From: Chryseobacterium sp. SSA4.19
GTDB lineage: Bacteria; Bacteroidota; Bacteroidia; Flavobacteriales; Weeksellaceae
Assembly: GCF_022601875.1 (NCBI RefSeq)
Contig: NZ_JAKVIP010000030.1
Location: 1 to 42,120, forward strand
Reading direction: 5' to 3'
Length of the DNA stretch: 42,120 nt
This document shows positions 40,229 to 42,120 of this stretch, in pieces (the first letter of the stretch is position 1; each line of letters begins with the position of its first letter). The notes beneath the pieces were generated by a model that was not told the DNA's origin, ran no database searches, and worked only from the letters and a program-made list of their open reading frames with translations. The position numbers were made by a program, and so were the translations under genes.

Positions 40229-41995
40229 TTACTTTTTAATTATTTTCTGGTAGTTATTCTCTTTGCCGGTTAATGTATTTACAAAATAGACGCCGCTTGG
40301 CAATGTATTAATATTCACACTTGCTGAAATTCCCTGAATATCTTTTGATAAAATAAGTTTACCGTCTGCGGAGTGTATTTCTATTTTTGAAATTTTAGAC
40401 TTAGAATTGATATTAATTACATCAGAAGTGGGATTAGGATATACGGTGATATTATTTTGCTTATTGGTTTCATTCACATCCAGTAAATTATCAAAATTCA
40501 TTTTTAAAATAAATCCGTCATAATTACTTATAATCCCTGATCCTAACGTTATTCCCGAGAAATCAGTAAGACCTTTATACTGACCTACCAATACCATATC
40601 GTTGGTATTTTTTCGAAAACGGATTGCTAAGCCACGATCTTCCAGTTGTCCGCCAAAACCTTTCCCCCAGAAGTAATCACCATCTGTTGTAAGTGCAATG
40701 ATGGAAATGTCGTAATTGCCTGAGGTTGATGAGAATAGGGGTTGCTCGTTGCCGTCCACCATTTGCACTAAATAATAGCCTGTAACAAAAACACGGTCTC
40801 CGTTGACTGACAAATCTTTCGATTTTGCTTCATAATTGTAGATTCCCTGCTTGGCTCCAAAATTCCTTACCCAAACAAATTCACCACTGCTGTTTAATTT
40901 TAAAATATAGGTGCTTAAACCTCCGATTGAAGTCAAATTGTTAACGGCAACAGAATTTGGATTGAAATCTACAGTTTCTCTAAAAGTACCTGTACAGTAT
41001 ACATTGCCATTGCTGTCTGTATCAATCGCATAACCAGAGTCCCAACCTGTAGGAGAACCAAAAGTTTTGGCCCATTGGTAGCTTCCGTCGGCAAGGCTGT
41101 ATTTTGCTACAAAAATATCACTAGCTGCACTTGAAGAAGTTAAATTATTGACTTCGCTTCCTGGGTTAAAATCAACCGTTCCGCTGTAAGCACCAGTGAG
41201 ATATAGATTTTGACCATCAACGCTTAAATCTTCGAGTCGTTGTTCATTTCCGGTATTACCAATCTGTTTTGCATAGACAAAGTCACCGTTAGTATCAAGT
41301 TTCATAAAAAATATATCCGACAAATTATCAGAGGTCATATTAAAACTACCTGCTCCCGGATCAAAATCTATTGTTGTGATGAAATTTCCTGCCATATAAA
41401 CATTTCCGGCAGTGTCAACTTTCATATTATTAAACCTGCAATTGGAAATGTCATTCCCACCAACCTGCTTTGCCCAAACGAAACCTCCATTAGAAGTAAG
41501 TTTGCAAACAAACTGGAATGATGTATACATTGTTGAAGTATTTGGCAGGTAAAACGAGCTGTTTGAGCTGGTGTCAAAATTGACGCGATAATCGTAGATG
41601 CCGCTTACATAAACATTTCCAGCACCGTCTAAAGCTATTTTAGGAAATCGGTCAAGATTCTGATCGACTACACTTACATCGTTTTGAAATACTCCGCCTA
41701 CCTGTTTCACCCAGATCAGGTTTCCATTAGGATCCAGTTTTACACAGTACAGATTTCCTTTAGTCTGATTAGGATTTAAAGTATTGATTGGATTGTATAT
41801 CGGTCCTGGATTAAAATCAACAACACCTTTAAAGTAGCCGACAGCATATACATTACCGGTAGCATCTATCGCAACATCTGAAGCTGTATCTATATATACG
41901 TCGCCAATACTGACTGCCCATTTTGTAGTCTGTGCAGTCAGTGACTGTTGGGCGAGAAAAATTATAAAGAATAAGAAAGTAAAAAGAAATTTCAT
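40229..41995 (-). CDS. Seven-repeat beta-propeller-like T9SS surface protein
   Basis: The 588-aa product has a signal peptide (to about residue 21) and about seven repeats of the SBBP type, e.g. GNVYAVGYFKGVVDFNPG, GNVYVSGIYDYRVNFDTS, GNVYMAGNFITTIDFDPG, LYLTGAYSGTVDFNPG, GNVYCTGTFRETVDFNPN, RVFVTGYYLVQMVD and MVLVGQYKGLTDF. These often pair with a preceding WAKQVGG-like strand. Seven units suggest a seven-bladed propeller. The C-terminus (about 515-588, starting ITVYPNPTSDVININ) is a T9SS sorting domain, so the protein is exported across the outer membrane. Function is unknown, possibly adhesion or carbohydrate binding. Confidence 0.88.
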   Translation of the reverse strand: MKFLFTFLFFIIFLAQQSLTAQTTKWAVSIGDVYIDTASDVAIDATGNVYAVGYFKGVVDFNPGPIYNPINTLNPNQTKGNLYCVKLDPNGNLIWVKQVGGVFQNDVSVVDQNLDRFPKIALDGAGNVYVSGIYDYRVNFDTSSNSSFYLPNTSTMYTSFQFVCKLTSNGGFVWAKQVGGNDISNCRFNNMKVDTAGNVYMAGNFITTIDFDPGAGSFNMTSDNLSDIFFMKLDTNGDFVYAKQIGNTGNEQRLEDLSVDGQNLYLTGAYSGTVDFNPGSEVNNLTSSSAASDIFVAKYSLADGSYQWAKTFGSPTGWDSGYAIDTDSNGNVYCTGTFRETVDFNPNSVAVNNLTSIGGLSTYILKLNSSGEFVWVRNFGAKQGIYNYEAKSKDLSVNGDRVFVTGYYLVQMVDGNEQPLFSSTSGNYDISIIALTTDGDYFWGKGFGGQLEDRGLAIRFRKNTNDMVLVGQYKGLTDFSGITLGSGIISNYDGFILKMNFDNLLDVNETNKQNNITVYPNPTSDVININSKSKISKIEIHSADGKLILSKDIQGISASVNINTLPSGVYFVNTLTGKENNYQKIIKK

Positions 41996-42120
41996 ATAAA
42001 TGTTATTGAAGTTGTTTAAACTTTTAATTTTTTGATTAGTCTTAATGAAAATGCTAAAAAGTGCAGGCTTTTCCAGGTAATATCCAGTTTTTCAAATCTT
42101 ATCAGTAAAGCCTTGAAACC
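41996..42120. other. Upstream region of the surface protein gene, window edge
   Basis: This is the 5' region of the T9SS protein gene. Nothing further was recognised before the window ends. Confidence 0.4.

Overview
The window reads as a chromosome segment of a Bacteroidota bacterium of class Flavobacteriia, most like Chryseobacterium or a close relative. Supporting signs are promoters with the Bacteroidota -7 element TAnnTTTG, two proteins with type IX secretion (T9SS) C-terminal sorting domains, tRNA genes without encoded CCA, and the gene order rpsU-xerC-hpf-tRNAs ... tuf-tRNA(Trp)-secE-nusG-rplKAJL-rpoBC. No insertion sequence, CRISPR array or rRNA gene was seen.

Layout. (1) Positions 1-2960 are accessory: two very AT-rich minus-strand hypothetical genes, a degenerate copy of the tmRNA 3' end, and two plus-strand hypotheticals ending at the intact tmRNA gene (2965-3363). 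This looks like the remnant of an element that used ssrA as its attachment site. (2) Positions 3683-6116 hold rpsU, xerC, hpf and seven tRNA genes; Thr-Tyr-Gly is duplicated in tandem with a 426-bp period. (3) Positions 6350-14213 are a metal-efflux module: OmpR-type response regulator, histidine kinase, then TolC-like channel, membrane fusion lipoprotein and CzcA-type RND pump. Four TTTAA motifs spaced exactly 11 bp apart lie before the efflux genes. (4) Positions 14597-28357 are the translation/transcription core: tuf, tRNA-Trp, secE, nusG, rplK, rplA, rplJ, rplL, rpoB, rpoC and a DUF3467 protein. A strong terminator and a long leader separate rplL from rpoB. (5) Positions 28525-32318 hold a Crp/Fnr regulator followed by a five-gene cell-envelope cluster: DUF5777 beta-barrel, monoheme c-type cytochrome lipoprotein, YceI protein, ankyrin protein, and a DOMON-like protein with a T9SS tail. 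A CRP-like palindrome sits before the cluster promoter. (6) Positions 32439-41995 hold an ENPP-like phosphodiesterase, a divergent NmrA-like reductase/HxlR regulator pair with two tandem palindromic operators, a type-B carboxylesterase, a cytoplasmic alpha-amylase, DNA polymerase IV, a thioredoxin-like lipoprotein and a seven-repeat T9SS surface protein.

The most promising candidate for an under-described system is region 5. The regulator carries the same recognition-helix residues as E. coli CRP, and a matching box lies about 44 bp before the predicted transcription start of the cluster. The cluster combines an outer-membrane barrel, two predicted haem proteins of different types, and an isoprenoid/quinone-binding fold. 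An envelope redox or electron-transfer function is an inference. The HxlR operators and the 11-bp-phased repeats are further specific, testable regulatory predictions.
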